From contig MFZO01000047.1 in the NCBI GenBank assembly GCA_001788015.1, positions 1 to 61,104 on the forward strand: DNA of 61,104 bases, in the 5' to 3' direction. This stretch comes from Candidatus Roizmanbacteria bacterium RIFCSPHIGHO2_02_FULL_38_11 (lineage in GTDB: Bacteria > Patescibacteriota > Microgenomatia > UBA1406 > GWC2-37-13). Under the pieces are notes generated by a model, which saw only the letters and a program-made list of their open reading frames with translations, did not search any database and was not told the origin of the DNA. The position numbers were made by a program, and so were the translations under genes. This document shows, in pieces, positions 17,061-25,558 of this stretch; the first letter of the stretch is position 1; each line of letters opens with the position of its first letter.

Positions 17061-17798
17061 TCAGAGTTTGGAGTTCTTTTTTTTAGCCCAATACTGATTT
17101 GACAAAAATAAAGAGTCAAAAGTTCCGGCGTCGAGCCAATAGCCGTTTAACTCTGCCCAATGGAGTTTGTTTTCTTTTAGATAAAAATTGTTTACCTGCG
17201 TAATTTCAAGTTCGCCTCTTCCGATATAACTTGGATCACATTTTTGAATAAAATCGAACACTTTGTTATCATACACATATAAACCTGTCACTGCATAGTT
17301 TGATGGCGGATTTTTTGGTTTTTCAATAATTTCAATTATTTTAGAATTATCTTTGGGGTCAAATCGAGGAACTCCAAAACGTTTTGGGTCAGGCACTTTT
17401 TTTAAAAATACCATAGCGCCGTCTATAAATTTCTTAAGTGGCACTGAAATGTCTGCGTCAGTGGTATTATCTCCCAATATGACGGTTATAGGTTTGTTAT
17501 CAGCAAAATCTTCGGCTACAGCCAAAGCATCAGCAATTCCGCCGTCTGGTTTTTCTTGATAGGCAAACTCCAGATGTTCTACGCCAAATTCTTTACCATT
17601 TTTTAGCACGTGAATAAAATGTCCTGAATGAGGACCAGACACAACCACTAAAATTTCTTTGATTTCTGCCTTGACTAAAGTCTGAATAGGATAATAGATC
17701 ATGGGCTTATCGTAGATTGGGAGAAGATGCTTATTTGTTGCGTAAGTCAAAGGATAGAGACGAGTTCCAAGTCCTCCAGCTAAAATTACTCCTTTCAT
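17061..17798 (-). CDS. Sugar-phosphate nucleotidyltransferase (RmlA-like)
   Basis: The 245-residue protein begins with the nucleotidyltransferase signature GVILAGGLGTRLYPLTYATNKHLLPI and carries ILGDNTTDADIS and ELEITQVNNFYL, close to glucose-1-phosphate thymidylyltransferases (RmlA); the signature core is GGLGTRLYPLT. It would activate a sugar 1-phosphate with an NTP to supply nucleotide sugars. It is about 45 residues shorter than typical RmlA and lacks part of the C-terminal helical region. It is the only nucleotide-sugar synthesis gene in the window, although more than a dozen glycosyltransferases lie downstream. Confidence 0.88.
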   Translation of the reverse strand: MKGVILAGGLGTRLYPLTYATNKHLLPIYDKPMIYYPIQTLVKAEIKEILVVVSGPHSGHFIHVLKNGKEFGVEHLEFAYQEKPDGGIADALAVAEDFADNKPITVILGDNTTDADISVPLKKFIDGAMVFLKKVPDPKRFGVPRFDPKDNSKIIEIIEKPKNPPSNYAVTGLYVYDNKVFDFIQKCDPSYIGRGELEITQVNNFYLKENKLHWAELNGYWLDAGTFDSLFLSNQYWAKKKNSKL

Positions 17799-17825
17799 AA
17801 AAGTTTATTACAAGTTCGGAAAATA

Positions 17826-18110
17826 TTATCCTGGTAATATTATTATTTTCAAAAGAAACAGCAAAGTGAAAGCAATGAGTATATATTCTACCACAGTCTT
17901 TAAATGGAGGCTGTCTTCGATGATATGATGATAGATTCCCCAGACGATATAAAAAGAAATAAAAATAAAAAGAATGATGAATTCCAGGAGTCGTTCTCCC
18001 TTGAAGATGTTGAGCGAAATCAAAAATAAGGTTCCTGCGGTGATAAGCAAAAGATAGTCAAACAGATTTTTCTTCAATTCTTTTTGAATATGGATAACAA
18101 GATGTTTCAT
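17826..18110 (-). CDS. Small integral membrane protein
   Basis: The 94-residue protein has an N-terminal amphipathic start (MKHLVIHIQKELKK) and three hydrophobic stretches (LLLITAGTLFLISLNIF, IILFIFISFYIVWGIYHHII, YILIAFTLLFLLKIIILPG). I recognise no family. It ends 8 nt after the stop-to-start gap with the CAP-domain gene upstream and is probably cotranscribed with it. Confidence 0.6.
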   Translation of the reverse strand: MKHLVIHIQKELKKNLFDYLLLITAGTLFLISLNIFKGERLLEFIILFIFISFYIVWGIYHHIIEDSLHLKTVVEYILIAFTLLFLLKIIILPG

Positions 18111-18117
18111 GATTTAA

Positions 18118-19026
18118 TTACAAGACTGACCCTTTAGTTAACAATAATAATCCGACGAAAATAAAGCCGATGAAAATCAAATGCGCCAGATTTTTCCCAG
18201 TTATTCTTATAATATGGAGCTTAGTGGCAAAGTAAAAATCCAAAATTATGGCTAAGAATAAAAAAGTAAGAAAAATAAGACTTGAATTAAAAGATATCTG
18301 ACCTACATTCTTACTTTGCGGAGAAGTTTTTTGAGCTAAAATGGCTGGTTGTTGAATGACCGGTTTGTTTTCTGTCACAGGTGACTCTGCTTCTACTGTG
18401 TTTGGAAGAGTTTCTGGTTGTTCGAGCGTTAGACGTTCTTGCGCAATAGGAGTAGAGAGAGGTTTACCAAACATCTCTACAACAAGGGTTGTTTCTTCAC
18501 CATTCAAGACGCCATTCAAAACAGCAAAGCCTACTTCCGTATAGTCCCTTTTTAAGATATTATCTTTGTGCGATGACGAGTTCATCCAAGCATCTACGAC
18601 TCCCTGGCTAAACAAAAAATTTTTTGCCAGGTTTTCTCCTGCAAACTCATAGCGATATCCGGAAGAGAGAATAAAATCCCAAGGAGTGGCGCCGTCGGGT
18701 CCGTAATGCGACCAATAATTTTTTGCAAACATATCTGAAGCTTTCCGTTGAGCCGCGGAAGCTAACTGTTCGTTAAATGTCAAGGTTGGAAGCTGATTCT
18801 GTTGCCTGACGCTATTGGTGAGTTGGTATAATTTGTCGACTGTTATATCGGTAGCAAAACCTAAGATATCGCCGGATTTTGCATACAGTATTTTAAATCC
18901 GAAAGTTAAAAAAAGAGCAAAAAGAAGATAGTAGGTTAAGAAATCGATATGCAAAGCTTTAGCACGGTAGTTATTTCCTTGGTGAGGAACAAACAAATGA
19001 TGTAAAAAGGTCTTTATTGGGTTCAT
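18118..19026 (-). CDS. Membrane-anchored CAP-domain (SCP/PR1) protein
   Basis: The 302-residue protein has a hydrophobic segment around residues 32-48, an extracytoplasmic CAP domain (about residues 70-190; NSVRQQNQLPTLTFNEQLA, MFAKNYWSHYGPDGATPWDF, GENLAKNF, AWMNSSSHKDNIL, DYTEVGFAV), a Pro/Glu-rich linker and two C-terminal hydrophobic segments. The His of WSHYGPDG and the Glu of GENLA are the conserved CAP pocket residues. Bacterial CAP proteins are secreted or surface-bound; their activity is mostly unknown. It neighbours other cell-surface genes. Confidence 0.88.
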   Translation of the reverse strand: MNPIKTFLHHLFVPHQGNNYRAKALHIDFLTYYLLFALFLTFGFKILYAKSGDILGFATDITVDKLYQLTNSVRQQNQLPTLTFNEQLASAAQRKASDMFAKNYWSHYGPDGATPWDFILSSGYRYEFAGENLAKNFLFSQGVVDAWMNSSSHKDNILKRDYTEVGFAVLNGVLNGEETTLVVEMFGKPLSTPIAQERLTLEQPETLPNTVEAESPVTENKPVIQQPAILAQKTSPQSKNVGQISFNSSLIFLTFLFLAIILDFYFATKLHIIRITGKNLAHLIFIGFIFVGLLLLTKGSVL

Positions 19027-19037
19027 TATTACTTTCT

Positions 19038-19103
19038 GTCATGCTGAACTAGTTTCAGCATCTGATTTTTAGATAGCAGATCCTGAAATAAATTCAGGAT
19101 GAC
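19038..19103. repeat. Interspersed palindromic element (CTGAA type)
   Basis: Starts GTCATGCTGAACTAG and ends ATTCAGGATGAC; two hairpins. Lies between the CAP and VanZ-like genes; near-identical in its first half to 57928-57993. Confidence 0.85.
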
Positions 19104-19110
19104 AAATAAT

Positions 19111-19581
19111 CTACAGAAACTTCTTAATGATTTTTAAATTATTCTTAATATAAATATACATCAAAATAATTCCTGCGGCATCGATTATAGCGTCACGTAG
19201 TTTCCCCTCTCGAGTAGGTACAAATGTTTGATGAAGCTCGTCTAAAACAGCATAAAGTATTGAAATAATAATAGGATATAAAAACTTTTTGCTGATTGTT
19301 AACCCGCCTGCAACGCTATGCCAGCCTGCATCGCTATGCGAAGCGTTGCTGGCAGGCGTAGCATTGCGGGCAGGTTGTTGATTTTTTATCGAATAGAAGG
19401 CTCTAAATAAAAGCAGATACAGGATTGCATATTCTATAACATGGAGAGCTTTGAAAATCAAGAAATCAAATAAAAATTTACCTGTAGCCGAGACTCGGAG
19501 TCGGGATGAAAGATAGAAAATAAGAGCCATCCAAATAATAGGTGGAAGCCAATATCGTATAAAGCGAGAAAATTTGCCCAT
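19111..19581 (-). CDS. VanZ-like membrane protein with repeat-derived insertion
   Basis: VanZ-family proteins are small multi-pass membrane proteins. The features here are YWLPPIIWMALIFYLSSR at the N terminus and the C-terminal DELHQTFVPTREGKLRDAIID-type motif (core DELHQTFVPTREGKLRD). About 25 residues in the middle (ARNATPASNASHSDAGWH and neighbours) are encoded by a palindromic DNA element in a loop between membrane segments. I chose the ATG at 19581 (MGKFSRFIRYW); an ATG at 19608 overlapping the preceding stop is possible. Confidence 0.8.
   Translation of the reverse strand: MGKFSRFIRYWLPPIIWMALIFYLSSRLRVSATGKFLFDFLIFKALHVIEYAILYLLLFRAFYSIKNQQPARNATPASNASHSDAGWHSVAGGLTISKKFLYPIIISILYAVLDELHQTFVPTREGKLRDAIIDAAGIILMYIYIKNNLKIIKKFL
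19303..19374. repeat. GC-rich palindromic element inside the VanZ-like gene
   Basis: CCCGCCTGCAACGCTATGCC is mirrored by GGCGTAGCATTGCGGGCAGG, with GCCAGCCTGC/GCTGGCAGGC between them. Much more GC-rich than the surrounding gene, and read through in frame. Confidence 0.85.
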
Positions 19582-19600
19582 AAATAAAATAATACAACAT

Positions 19601-20896
19601 TCAAGCATTTATTTTCATCTTAAGGAAGATAGAGATTATAGCCAAAAGAGAGTAAGCGAAAGACGTAAAAGACAGAGAGGAGAGAAGAGCGTGGGTTTGG
19701 GTGCTTACTGGTGTTTCATTATTTATTGTTATTCCTAACACACTATCGTTTATTTCTTGAGGTGAGTCAGAAGTAGGCGGTAGATTTTGGGTAAAGAGCG
19801 AAAATTTCACAGGAGTGACAGTTGAACGAGCTTTCGTTGGAGTCTTGATTATAGTAATCGTTTTGAGTGGACTATAAGTGGGGGTAATGGTTGAAGTAGA
19901 TGAAGTAGTTGATTTGGGGGTTGGTGTTGGTGTGGGATTTATGCACTGACCGTTGGAATTTTTTTTCGTTGGCGTTTGCAAGCAAAAACTGTCATTGTCA
20001 AATGATGTACGCCCTAAGCTTTTTCCTTTTTCTGAAGATTGATATTGAAAACTGTCAATTTCCTTTTGGGTGAAATCCAGCAACCTAACACTATCGCCGT
20101 CATTATTGAACATTGAACTGGATAAGTCTAAAACTGAATAGTCTTTGGGATTTATAGTGAGATAAAATTTTTTAGGAGTGCTTCCGCTATTTTCTATATC
20201 ATCAATATGCCAGTCGGTCAATATAATTTCGTAGTCGTTGCCGTTGTAAATTTCAACCCACTCATTAGCTCCGGTATCAGGATCAATCATTACTTCAGAA
20301 ATGTAAATATTGTTATAGTTTTGAAGTTTGGGGGTTGACGTGGGAGAAGATTCAGAAGCAGGCGTTGGTTGTATGGTGGGGAAAGGATTATCGGTAGGTT
20401 GAAGAGAGTTTATTGGTTCACTAGTTAATGTAGGTAAAGGAGAAACTAGGGAAATTGGAGAAAAGCTGGTGGACTGAAAGCTGTTGTCGCAGCTTCCGGA
20501 ATTATTTTGACAGGCACGATTAAATACGAGTTTGTTTCCTAGATTGGCCGTATTTTTCACTCGACAAGTTATAACTCCTTCCCAAGATCCAGTGTTGTCA
20601 ACAGTGACCTGAGGCATTTTACTCCAGGCGTCAGTGTCATAAAGCCATTCCGAAGAGGAAGAATTAAGTGTTTGTCCTTCATTTAAAGTAGATGCGTTTT
20701 CGCCTATTCTGCATTTTATAAAATAGTTGGTGTTTAGGGAGCCTTCACTTATCTTTGTTGTGATTTGAAAGCTTTCTTGGAGAGCTACGTTTATTTTGTC
20801 GATATTAGAGGTAGTGATAGAAATAGCAGAAACTTTTTTTGCAAAAACTAAAAATAGAAATAATAAAAAAAAGAAAGCCTTTATTTTTTTCTCCAT
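19601..20896 (-). CDS. Secreted lamin-tail-domain surface protein
   Basis: The 431-residue protein starts with a signal sequence (AFFFLLFLFLVFAKKVSA), has a beta-rich N-terminal domain with paired cysteines, a Pro/Thr/Ser-rich linker, a lamin-tail-like domain near residues 195-310 (IYISEVMIDPDTGANEWVEI, then LTDWHIDD and DGDSVRLLD), a second low-complexity Thr/Pro linker and a C-terminal hydrophobic segment that would anchor it. Such proteins sit on the cell surface. It is 8 bp from overlapping the next gene's upstream ATG, consistent with one transcript. Confidence 0.85.
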   Translation of the reverse strand: MEKKIKAFFFLLFLFLVFAKKVSAISITTSNIDKINVALQESFQITTKISEGSLNTNYFIKCRIGENASTLNEGQTLNSSSSEWLYDTDAWSKMPQVTVDNTGSWEGVITCRVKNTANLGNKLVFNRACQNNSGSCDNSFQSTSFSPISLVSPLPTLTSEPINSLQPTDNPFPTIQPTPASESSPTSTPKLQNYNNIYISEVMIDPDTGANEWVEIYNGNDYEIILTDWHIDDIENSGSTPKKFYLTINPKDYSVLDLSSSMFNNDGDSVRLLDFTQKEIDSFQYQSSEKGKSLGRTSFDNDSFCLQTPTKKNSNGQCINPTPTPTPKSTTSSTSTITPTYSPLKTITIIKTPTKARSTVTPVKFSLFTQNLPPTSDSPQEINDSVLGITINNETPVSTQTHALLSSLSFTSFAYSLLAIISIFLKMKINA

Positions 20897-20954
20897 TAAC
20901 TTGAAGTTATTTAAAAAGAGATTTTATGTCAATGGATTATAAGCTACAAAAAAT

Positions 20955-22127
20955 TTAAAGAGAATAGACGTGCAGGTAAAAGGTTACGATATTTGAGTCT
21001 TTATGAATAAGTTTCATATAAGGCAAGGCACATCCTACAGAGTAGCTGCCTCGATAGAGATCGCCGTCGGTAACAGAAAGAACACTATTTGACGATCCGT
21101 TTATGTCAATTCCATTATGGAAGCTATATATCCTTCCAACCCAGGTATTTCTTGCTGCCCATGTACTGCCGTATCCTTGTTCTAGTTCGATCGCTGGATT
21201 AAGCGGCCAATCCCAGCTACCCGCTGGATTGAACGAGTCTCCGTCGGAAGAACCGCAGGCTGAACCAGAGCAATTACTGTAGTCAACAGACTTTAGATAA
21301 TTAAATGGATTAGATACTGATCCGCCTTCTTGAACTATGAAATGAAGATGTCCGCCGGAAGAGTTGCAGGAAGCTCCGGGAATGATTGAGGCGATGTTTT
21401 CTCCCCTTTTTACTTCTCTCAATTTTGTTTCGGTACCCGCTCCTGAGATGATGCCTTGAATTGCGGCATATTCTGCCCTTGCCTGTTCTAATAAACGTTG
21501 ATAGATTTTTTCGTCATTCTGGGTAACGTTAAGAATTTTTTGCTTGGCCCCTTTTTGGTTATTCAGATCGTCTTTTTGATTATTTAACTGCGATTCTAAT
21601 TCAGCTAGTTCTATGGTTTTTTCTTCTCTCAAGTTTTTTTGTTCCTCAAAATTCAGTTTGGTTTCTTGCACCTGGACAAGAAGTTTTTGATTATTCTCTT
21701 GAGCTGTTTTCAAATATTTGACCCGGCTAAAGAAGTCGTTGGCGTTTTGACTGTCAAAAAGCATATCAAAAAAAGATATTGTTCTATTTTTATAGCCTAC
21801 GACCACTTTTTTTAGCAGGAGTTTTGAAAGATGATTAAGCGCCGTGTCAAGTCCCTTAATTCTTGAAGTAAGGATCTCTATTTCTTTTTGAGTGGAGATG
21901 ATCTTTTCTTCGGTTTCTTGAATTTTAAGAATGGTAAGATTGATTTGGAGAGTCATGTACTGGATTTCGGAAGAAAGTGTATTTCTTTGTTGTGCCAAAT
22001 CATTGAGCTTTCGCTGATATTCTTCAATCTTTTTCGCCACGTCACCTGCATTTTGTTGGGCATAAATAGTTTGAGTAAAAAGAAGAAAAGTAATAAAAAT
22101 AAGTGAAAAGAAATTTTTCTTCGCCAT
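20955..22127 (-). CDS. Secreted coiled-coil protein with permuted M23-like metallopeptidase motifs
   Basis: The 390-residue protein has a signal peptide (LIFITFLLFTQTIYAQ), a long EnvC-like coiled coil (about residues 25-225) and a C-terminal LytM/M23-like region. In ordinary M23 domains the order is HxxxD, then HLH-type catalytic His, then G-HLHF and NPxxYL. Here GGHLHF (H260, H262) and NPFNYL come first, followed by HNGID (H337, D341) and finally YLH (H386), just before the stop. All metal and catalytic residues are present but circularly permuted. It probably cleaves or helps cleave peptidoglycan cross-links. ftsE-ftsX, the usual EnvC partner system, is 1.4 kb upstream on the same strand. 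Confidence 0.8.
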   Translation of the reverse strand: MAKKNFFSLIFITFLLFTQTIYAQQNAGDVAKKIEEYQRKLNDLAQQRNTLSSEIQYMTLQINLTILKIQETEEKIISTQKEIEILTSRIKGLDTALNHLSKLLLKKVVVGYKNRTISFFDMLFDSQNANDFFSRVKYLKTAQENNQKLLVQVQETKLNFEEQKNLREEKTIELAELESQLNNQKDDLNNQKGAKQKILNVTQNDEKIYQRLLEQARAEYAAIQGIISGAGTETKLREVKRGENIASIIPGASCNSSGGHLHFIVQEGGSVSNPFNYLKSVDYSNCSGSACGSSDGDSFNPAGSWDWPLNPAIELEQGYGSTWAARNTWVGRIYSFHNGIDINGSSNSVLSVTDGDLYRGSYSVGCALPYMKLIHKDSNIVTFYLHVYSL

Positions 22128-22133
22128 ATATTA

Positions 22134-22139
22134 ATTATA
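22134..22139 (-). promoter_or_regulatory. -10 box, probably leaderless start of the M23-like gene
   Basis: TATAAT on the minus strand, ending 6 nt before the ATG at 22127. Confidence 0.5.
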
Positions 22140-22176
22140 ACGAAGAATCAAATAATATGAAGCTGCTTAACTCTAC

Positions 22177-22842
22177 TTATTCTTGATTCGCTAGCAATTT
22201 TTTGATTACTGACTTACTTTCTTTTAGCGAACACACAAAGTTTGCTCCTGCATTTTTAAGTACTTTTTTTGGTTGATTTGTTGGTAATCCAATTGTAATA
22301 GCTTTGTACGATCTTGCTACTTTTATATCTTCTGCACTGTCACCCATAAATATCAAGAGTGATGGCTTTTTGGTATTTAAAATTTCTCTAAAATGATTCC
22401 TTTTGCTAAGATATTTGTTACTTGTTCCCAAAACTAAATCAAAATAATCTGATAATCCATTAAGCTGAACTAAATATCGTATTTCCTTTAAAGGAACTCC
22501 GCTTGATACAAAAATGAAATCAAATTGTGAACGAACAAATTTAAGAATATCCAATGCATGAGGAAGTAATTTAACTTTTGGGTAATATGTTTGTTTTAAT
22601 AAAGTGCTGTATTCTGATTCAATCTTATTATAAATTTTATCTTGCAGTTTTTTCCCATACTTTTTTTCGTAATAATAATCAAACTTATATCGTCGAGAAG
22701 TACCTCCGCCATTTATCCAAAAGTCAGCAGCTTCTTTTTTATCAGCGCCCCAATATTTTGAAATCAGTTCCCCAAAAGCATTCGCTTTTTGAGGTTCAAT
22801 ATTAATAATTGTTCCATCATAATCAAAACCAAAGATCTTCAT
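22177..22842 (-). CDS. HAD-superfamily hydrolase
   Basis: The 221-residue protein starts MKIFGFDYDGT, with the nucleophile D7 and acid/base D9 of the haloacid dehalogenase fold, has the FVSSGVP motif II Ser region, a lysine region (SKRNHFREIL) and the metal-binding FMGDSAEDIKVA motif. The cap is of the helical C1 type between motifs I and II. It is likely a phosphatase of small phosphorylated metabolites; the substrate is unknown. Confidence 0.85.
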   Translation of the reverse strand: MKIFGFDYDGTIINIEPQKANAFGELISKYWGADKKEAADFWINGGGTSRRYKFDYYYEKKYGKKLQDKIYNKIESEYSTLLKQTYYPKVKLLPHALDILKFVRSQFDFIFVSSGVPLKEIRYLVQLNGLSDYFDLVLGTSNKYLSKRNHFREILNTKKPSLLIFMGDSAEDIKVARSYKAITIGLPTNQPKKVLKNAGANFVCSLKESKSVIKKLLANQE

Positions 22843-22848
22843 GACGTG

Positions 22849-22854
22849 ATTGTA
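22849..22854 (-). promoter_or_regulatory. -10 box, probably leaderless start of the HAD gene
   Basis: TACAAT on the minus strand, ending 6 nt before the ATG at 22842. Confidence 0.4.
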
Positions 22855-22942
22855 ATCATATATGTTTTCCCATGTGATATGGGTTGTTGTGGATATTTAC
22901 AACTTTTAAGACGACCGCATTAAAAGTCGTAGTTTTTTTATC

Positions 22943-23215
22943 TTATTTAAACTGTATTTTGAGTGAAGTATTAAATGCTTCTGCTAGTCTTTTTAGGAAA
23001 GATAATGAAGGAATTGTTTTAGCATTTTCAACTCTGGAAATAACCGATTGTTTAGTATTCAATTTTTTTGCTAACTGTTGTTGCGTTAAGCCTTTTTCTA
23101 TTCTGGCTTTGATAATATTTCTAGCAATTTGATACTCTAGCCCGGTTTCTTTAAGAGCTTTTCGGACTTCAGGGTCTTTGAGAAGTTGTTTTCTATGTGT
23201 TTTCCAGTCTAGCAT
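22943..23215 (-). CDS. XRE/HigA-like helix-turn-helix regulator
   Basis: A 90-residue DNA-binding protein. The N-terminal half (LKDPEVRKALKETGLEYQIA) resembles the extension of HigA/XRE antitoxin-like regulators, followed by a Cro/CI helix-turn-helix (KGLTQQQLAKKLNTKQSVISRVEN-type; core LTQQQLAKKLNTKQSVISRV). No toxin gene is adjacent. The upstream in-frame ATG at 23251 would lie beyond the operator palindrome, so I prefer ATG 23215 (MLDWKTHR). Confidence 0.82.
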   Translation of the reverse strand: MLDWKTHRKQLLKDPEVRKALKETGLEYQIARNIIKARIEKGLTQQQLAKKLNTKQSVISRVENAKTIPSLSFLKRLAEAFNTSLKIQFK

Positions 23216-23225
23216 ATAAGATAAT

Positions 23226-23247
23226 ATTATCACAAAATTGTGATAAT
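23226..23247. promoter_or_regulatory. Probable operator of the XRE regulator
   Basis: A perfect inverted repeat, ATTATCACAA-aa-TTGTGATAAT, 10-bp arms, 11 bp upstream of the chosen start. On the minus strand it lies between TTGTAT and an AT-rich -10-like TATTAT, as expected for autorepression. Confidence 0.7.
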
Positions 23248-23283
23248 ACAAGAGCGCTTTTATCCTATCAGAATGTATATCTT

Positions 23284-23474
23284 AAGCGTTAGTGAAGGAC
23301 CTAACGAATTTTTTGAACGTAAATTGCGCTTCGCTAGATTCTTCACTTTATTTCATTTCGTTCAGAATGACACGATGCAATAGTAGATCCGCTTAAATTA
23401 TAAATGTCTGTCATGCTGAATTTATTTCAGCATCTGATTTTGGAAAACCAGATCCGGAAACGAGTTCAGGATAC
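23284..23474. repeat. Two tandem interspersed palindromic elements
   Basis: This 267-bp gene-free stretch (23252-23518) holds one element ending TTCGTTCAGAATGAC (to about 23372) and a CTGAA-type element (GTCATGCTGAATTTATTTCAG, 23410-23474) whose end is degenerate (CAGGATACC rather than CAGGATGAC). Confidence 0.75.
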
Positions 23475-23518
23475 CGTATAAGGTGTTAAACAGATTTTGA
23501 TTTAACTCCTTTTAAGAG

Positions 23519-24415
23519 TTATATCTTCAAATATTTTTGGGTGGCGAGGAGGGTGGCGAGGATTGCTATGCCAACACCAAAGAGTAAAGAAAGGAAAAAA
23601 GCTGCCGATAAAAATGGTATGTTGAGAGGCCAGACGGTTAACTGAGAAACATGGATCGAAAGTGTGAGATGAGTAACACCTTTTAGATATGAATCAAAGA
23701 ATGGTTTAAAATAAAGCAATAAGGCTAAGATTATAAGATATGATCCGGCAGAGGCGGTAAATCCAAATAAAACCGCTTCGAGCAGAAACGGCTTTTTTAT
23801 GTAAAAATTGCTTGCTCCCAGAAGTTTCAAAAGTTCTATTTCGTCTTTTTTTAAAGCAATTTTAAAAAGAGTAGTTGTGACAAGAACCAAAATAGATAAA
23901 AAGATTAGGAAGATAAAAAACACAATAGTAGTTTTGCGTAAAATATCTGTCAATGTGAGAAGACGATCGAGAATATCTTTTTGGAAATTTACCTCATCTA
24001 CACCGGGCTGCTTTTTTAAAAAATCCGCAAGCTCTGGAAGATAGGAAGGCTTTTTTGCAAATATTTCCAAGGATGCAGGTAAGATGTCTGACGACACCAT
24101 TTCAAGAAGAAGGGGATTGTCTTTGTTCAACTCCTTATAAATTTTGTAAGCTTCATTCTTAGAGATATATTTTATTGAGAGAATTTTTCCAGAATTCATC
24201 AGTGTATCTCGCAATTTAAAAATTTCGTTAGTTGCGCTATTTGTTTGGAAATATACTGTGACTTGAGGTCTGGTTTCGACGTATCCCAAAAGTCCATATA
24301 AAAAACTCAACGAAATAAACATGGCGCTTGATAAAAAGAGCGTAAAAAATAAAATCAGAAAAGCGGCTAATGATTGATATGGGGTTCTTCGAATTGAGAC
24401 AAGAATTTCTTTCAT
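23519..24415 (-). CDS. ftsX: Cell-division protein FtsX
   Basis: The 298-residue FtsX is the membrane partner of FtsE and activates peptidoglycan hydrolases at the septum. It has a first TM segment (LAAFLILFFTLFLSSAMFISL), the extracytoplasmic domain (about residues 45-165, with PASLEIFAKKPSYLPELADF) and three further TM segments with the cytoplasmic FKIALKKDEIELLKLLGAS motif (core DEIELLKLLGAS). It overlaps ftsE by 4 bp and has a strong Shine-Dalgarno AAAGGAGG inside ftsE. Confidence 0.95.
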   Translation of the reverse strand: MKEILVSIRRTPYQSLAAFLILFFTLFLSSAMFISLSFLYGLLGYVETRPQVTVYFQTNSATNEIFKLRDTLMNSGKILSIKYISKNEAYKIYKELNKDNPLLLEMVSSDILPASLEIFAKKPSYLPELADFLKKQPGVDEVNFQKDILDRLLTLTDILRKTTIVFFIFLIFLSILVLVTTTLFKIALKKDEIELLKLLGASNFYIKKPFLLEAVLFGFTASAGSYLIILALLLYFKPFFDSYLKGVTHLTLSIHVSQLTVWPLNIPFLSAAFFLSLLFGVGIAILATLLATQKYLKI

Positions 24416-25089
24416 ACTTCGTAACCTCCTTTTCTTTCATCCTTCATGAGTTTGCCTTGTTTTAAAACCAAAACTCTTTTTTGAAAGCTGTTGACTACGT
24501 CGGTATTGTGAGTCGCGATGATAATAGTTTTTTCCCCTTCTAGTTTTTTGAAAATTTTCATGATTTCCCAGGTGGTTTTGGGATCAAGATTTCCGGTAGG
24601 TTCGTCGGCTAAGATTATATCTCGGTCGCCAACAATAGCTCTCGCAATTGCAACTCTTTGGAGTTCTCCGGCAGAAAGTTGGATGGGAAAGGACATTTCT
24701 TTTTTCGCTAAACCTACAAGACTTAAGGCTTCTTCAACCTCTTTATTTATTTGATCATCCGTCAGGCCAATAACTTTTAAACCCAGGGCAATATTTTCGT
24801 ATAAGTTTTTATCAAAAAGGATTTTGAAGTCTTGAAAAATCATGCCAATTTTTCTTCTTAAGATCTCTACCTGAGTGAACTCTTTTGAGGTAATATCAAA
24901 ATCATCTACCAAAATAGTCCCGCTAGTTGGCAGAAATTCTCGTAAGAGCAGTTTAAGGATAGTAGTTTTTCCTGCACCTGATGGACCAACAAAAAAAACA
25001 AATTCTTTATCTTCGATTTCAAACGACATCTTATCAAGTGCAAAATTACCTAGAGGGAATTTTTTTGTTACGTTTTCGAATTTAATCAT
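24412..25089 (-). CDS. ftsE: Cell-division ATP-binding protein FtsE
   Basis: A 225-residue ABC ATPase: Walker [10 protein letters not shown], signature [15 protein letters not shown], Walker [13 protein letters not shown] and the H-loop IIATHN. It pairs with FtsX. The signature reads LSAGE where most FtsE proteins have LSGGE. It overlaps the upstream small gene by 4 bp (ATGA) and ftsX by 4 bp. Confidence 0.96.
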   Translation of the reverse strand: MIKFENVTKKFPLGNFALDKMSFEIEDKEFVFFVGPSGAGKTTILKLLLREFLPTSGTILVDDFDITSKEFTQVEILRRKIGMIFQDFKILFDKNLYENIALGLKVIGLTDDQINKEVEEALSLVGLAKKEMSFPIQLSAGELQRVAIARAIVGDRDIILADEPTGNLDPKTTWEIMKIFKKLEGEKTIIIATHNTDVVNSFQKRVLVLKQGKLMKDERKGGYEV

Positions 25090-25541
25090 TGGAGAACTTC
25101 AACTAATCCAACATCCATAAGCCAACCGGCTTTTTCGGCTTGAAAAGTTTCACCCCAGACTCTTATTTTTTTGCCGGTATATTGAGATAAATCTACGGTT
25201 GTGGAGGTCAAGTAGACGTTCTGTGATTCACCGCCCGGTCGTTCAAGATGGAAGTTTCCTTCGCCGTCGAGGCCGCCTTCTTTCAAGATACCTTCGGCTT
25301 TATCTTTAAATGTCTTTTTATCGGCGATTCCGGCTGTTTTTTCTACTTTTGCCGATTTGGATCCTACTTGATTATCTGTGGTGATAGTTTTTTTCGTTAA
25401 ACTAAAAAGAAATCCGATGATTAAACCAGCTACAGTAACGACTGTCAAGATAGAGAAGAATTTGGGTAGTGTAAACGTATTTTCAACAGTTTTAGAATCC
25501 AAATCGTGAATAAGATTTTGATTACTTATAATATCTTCCAT
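25086..25541 (-). CDS. Membrane-anchored protein of unknown function upstream of ftsE
   Basis: The 151-residue protein has one TM segment (FFSILTVVTVAGLIIGFLF), a charged linker and a small C-terminal beta-rich domain (NVYLTSTTVDLSQYTGKKIR then VWGETFQAEKAGWLMDVG), which looks OB-fold-like. It is coupled to ftsE by a 4-bp overlap and lies 17 nt after prfB. An envelope role next to FtsEX is an inference from position only. Confidence 0.6.
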   Translation of the reverse strand: MEDIISNQNLIHDLDSKTVENTFTLPKFFSILTVVTVAGLIIGFLFSLTKKTITTDNQVGSKSAKVEKTAGIADKKTFKDKAEGILKEGGLDGEGNFHLERPGGESQNVYLTSTTVDLSQYTGKKIRVWGETFQAEKAGWLMDVGLVEVLQ

Positions 25542-25558
25542 AAAAAAAGAATACCAAG

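Noticed and set aside
20955-21400. Permutation of the M23 motifs caused by a frameshift
   Set aside because: Motifs lie in one continuous frame and only a short gap follows the stop, leaving no room for a missing downstream half.
22884-23132. Plus-strand frame of 82 codons opposite the XRE regulator
   Set aside because: Antisense to a clear helix-turn-helix gene; no motif of its own.
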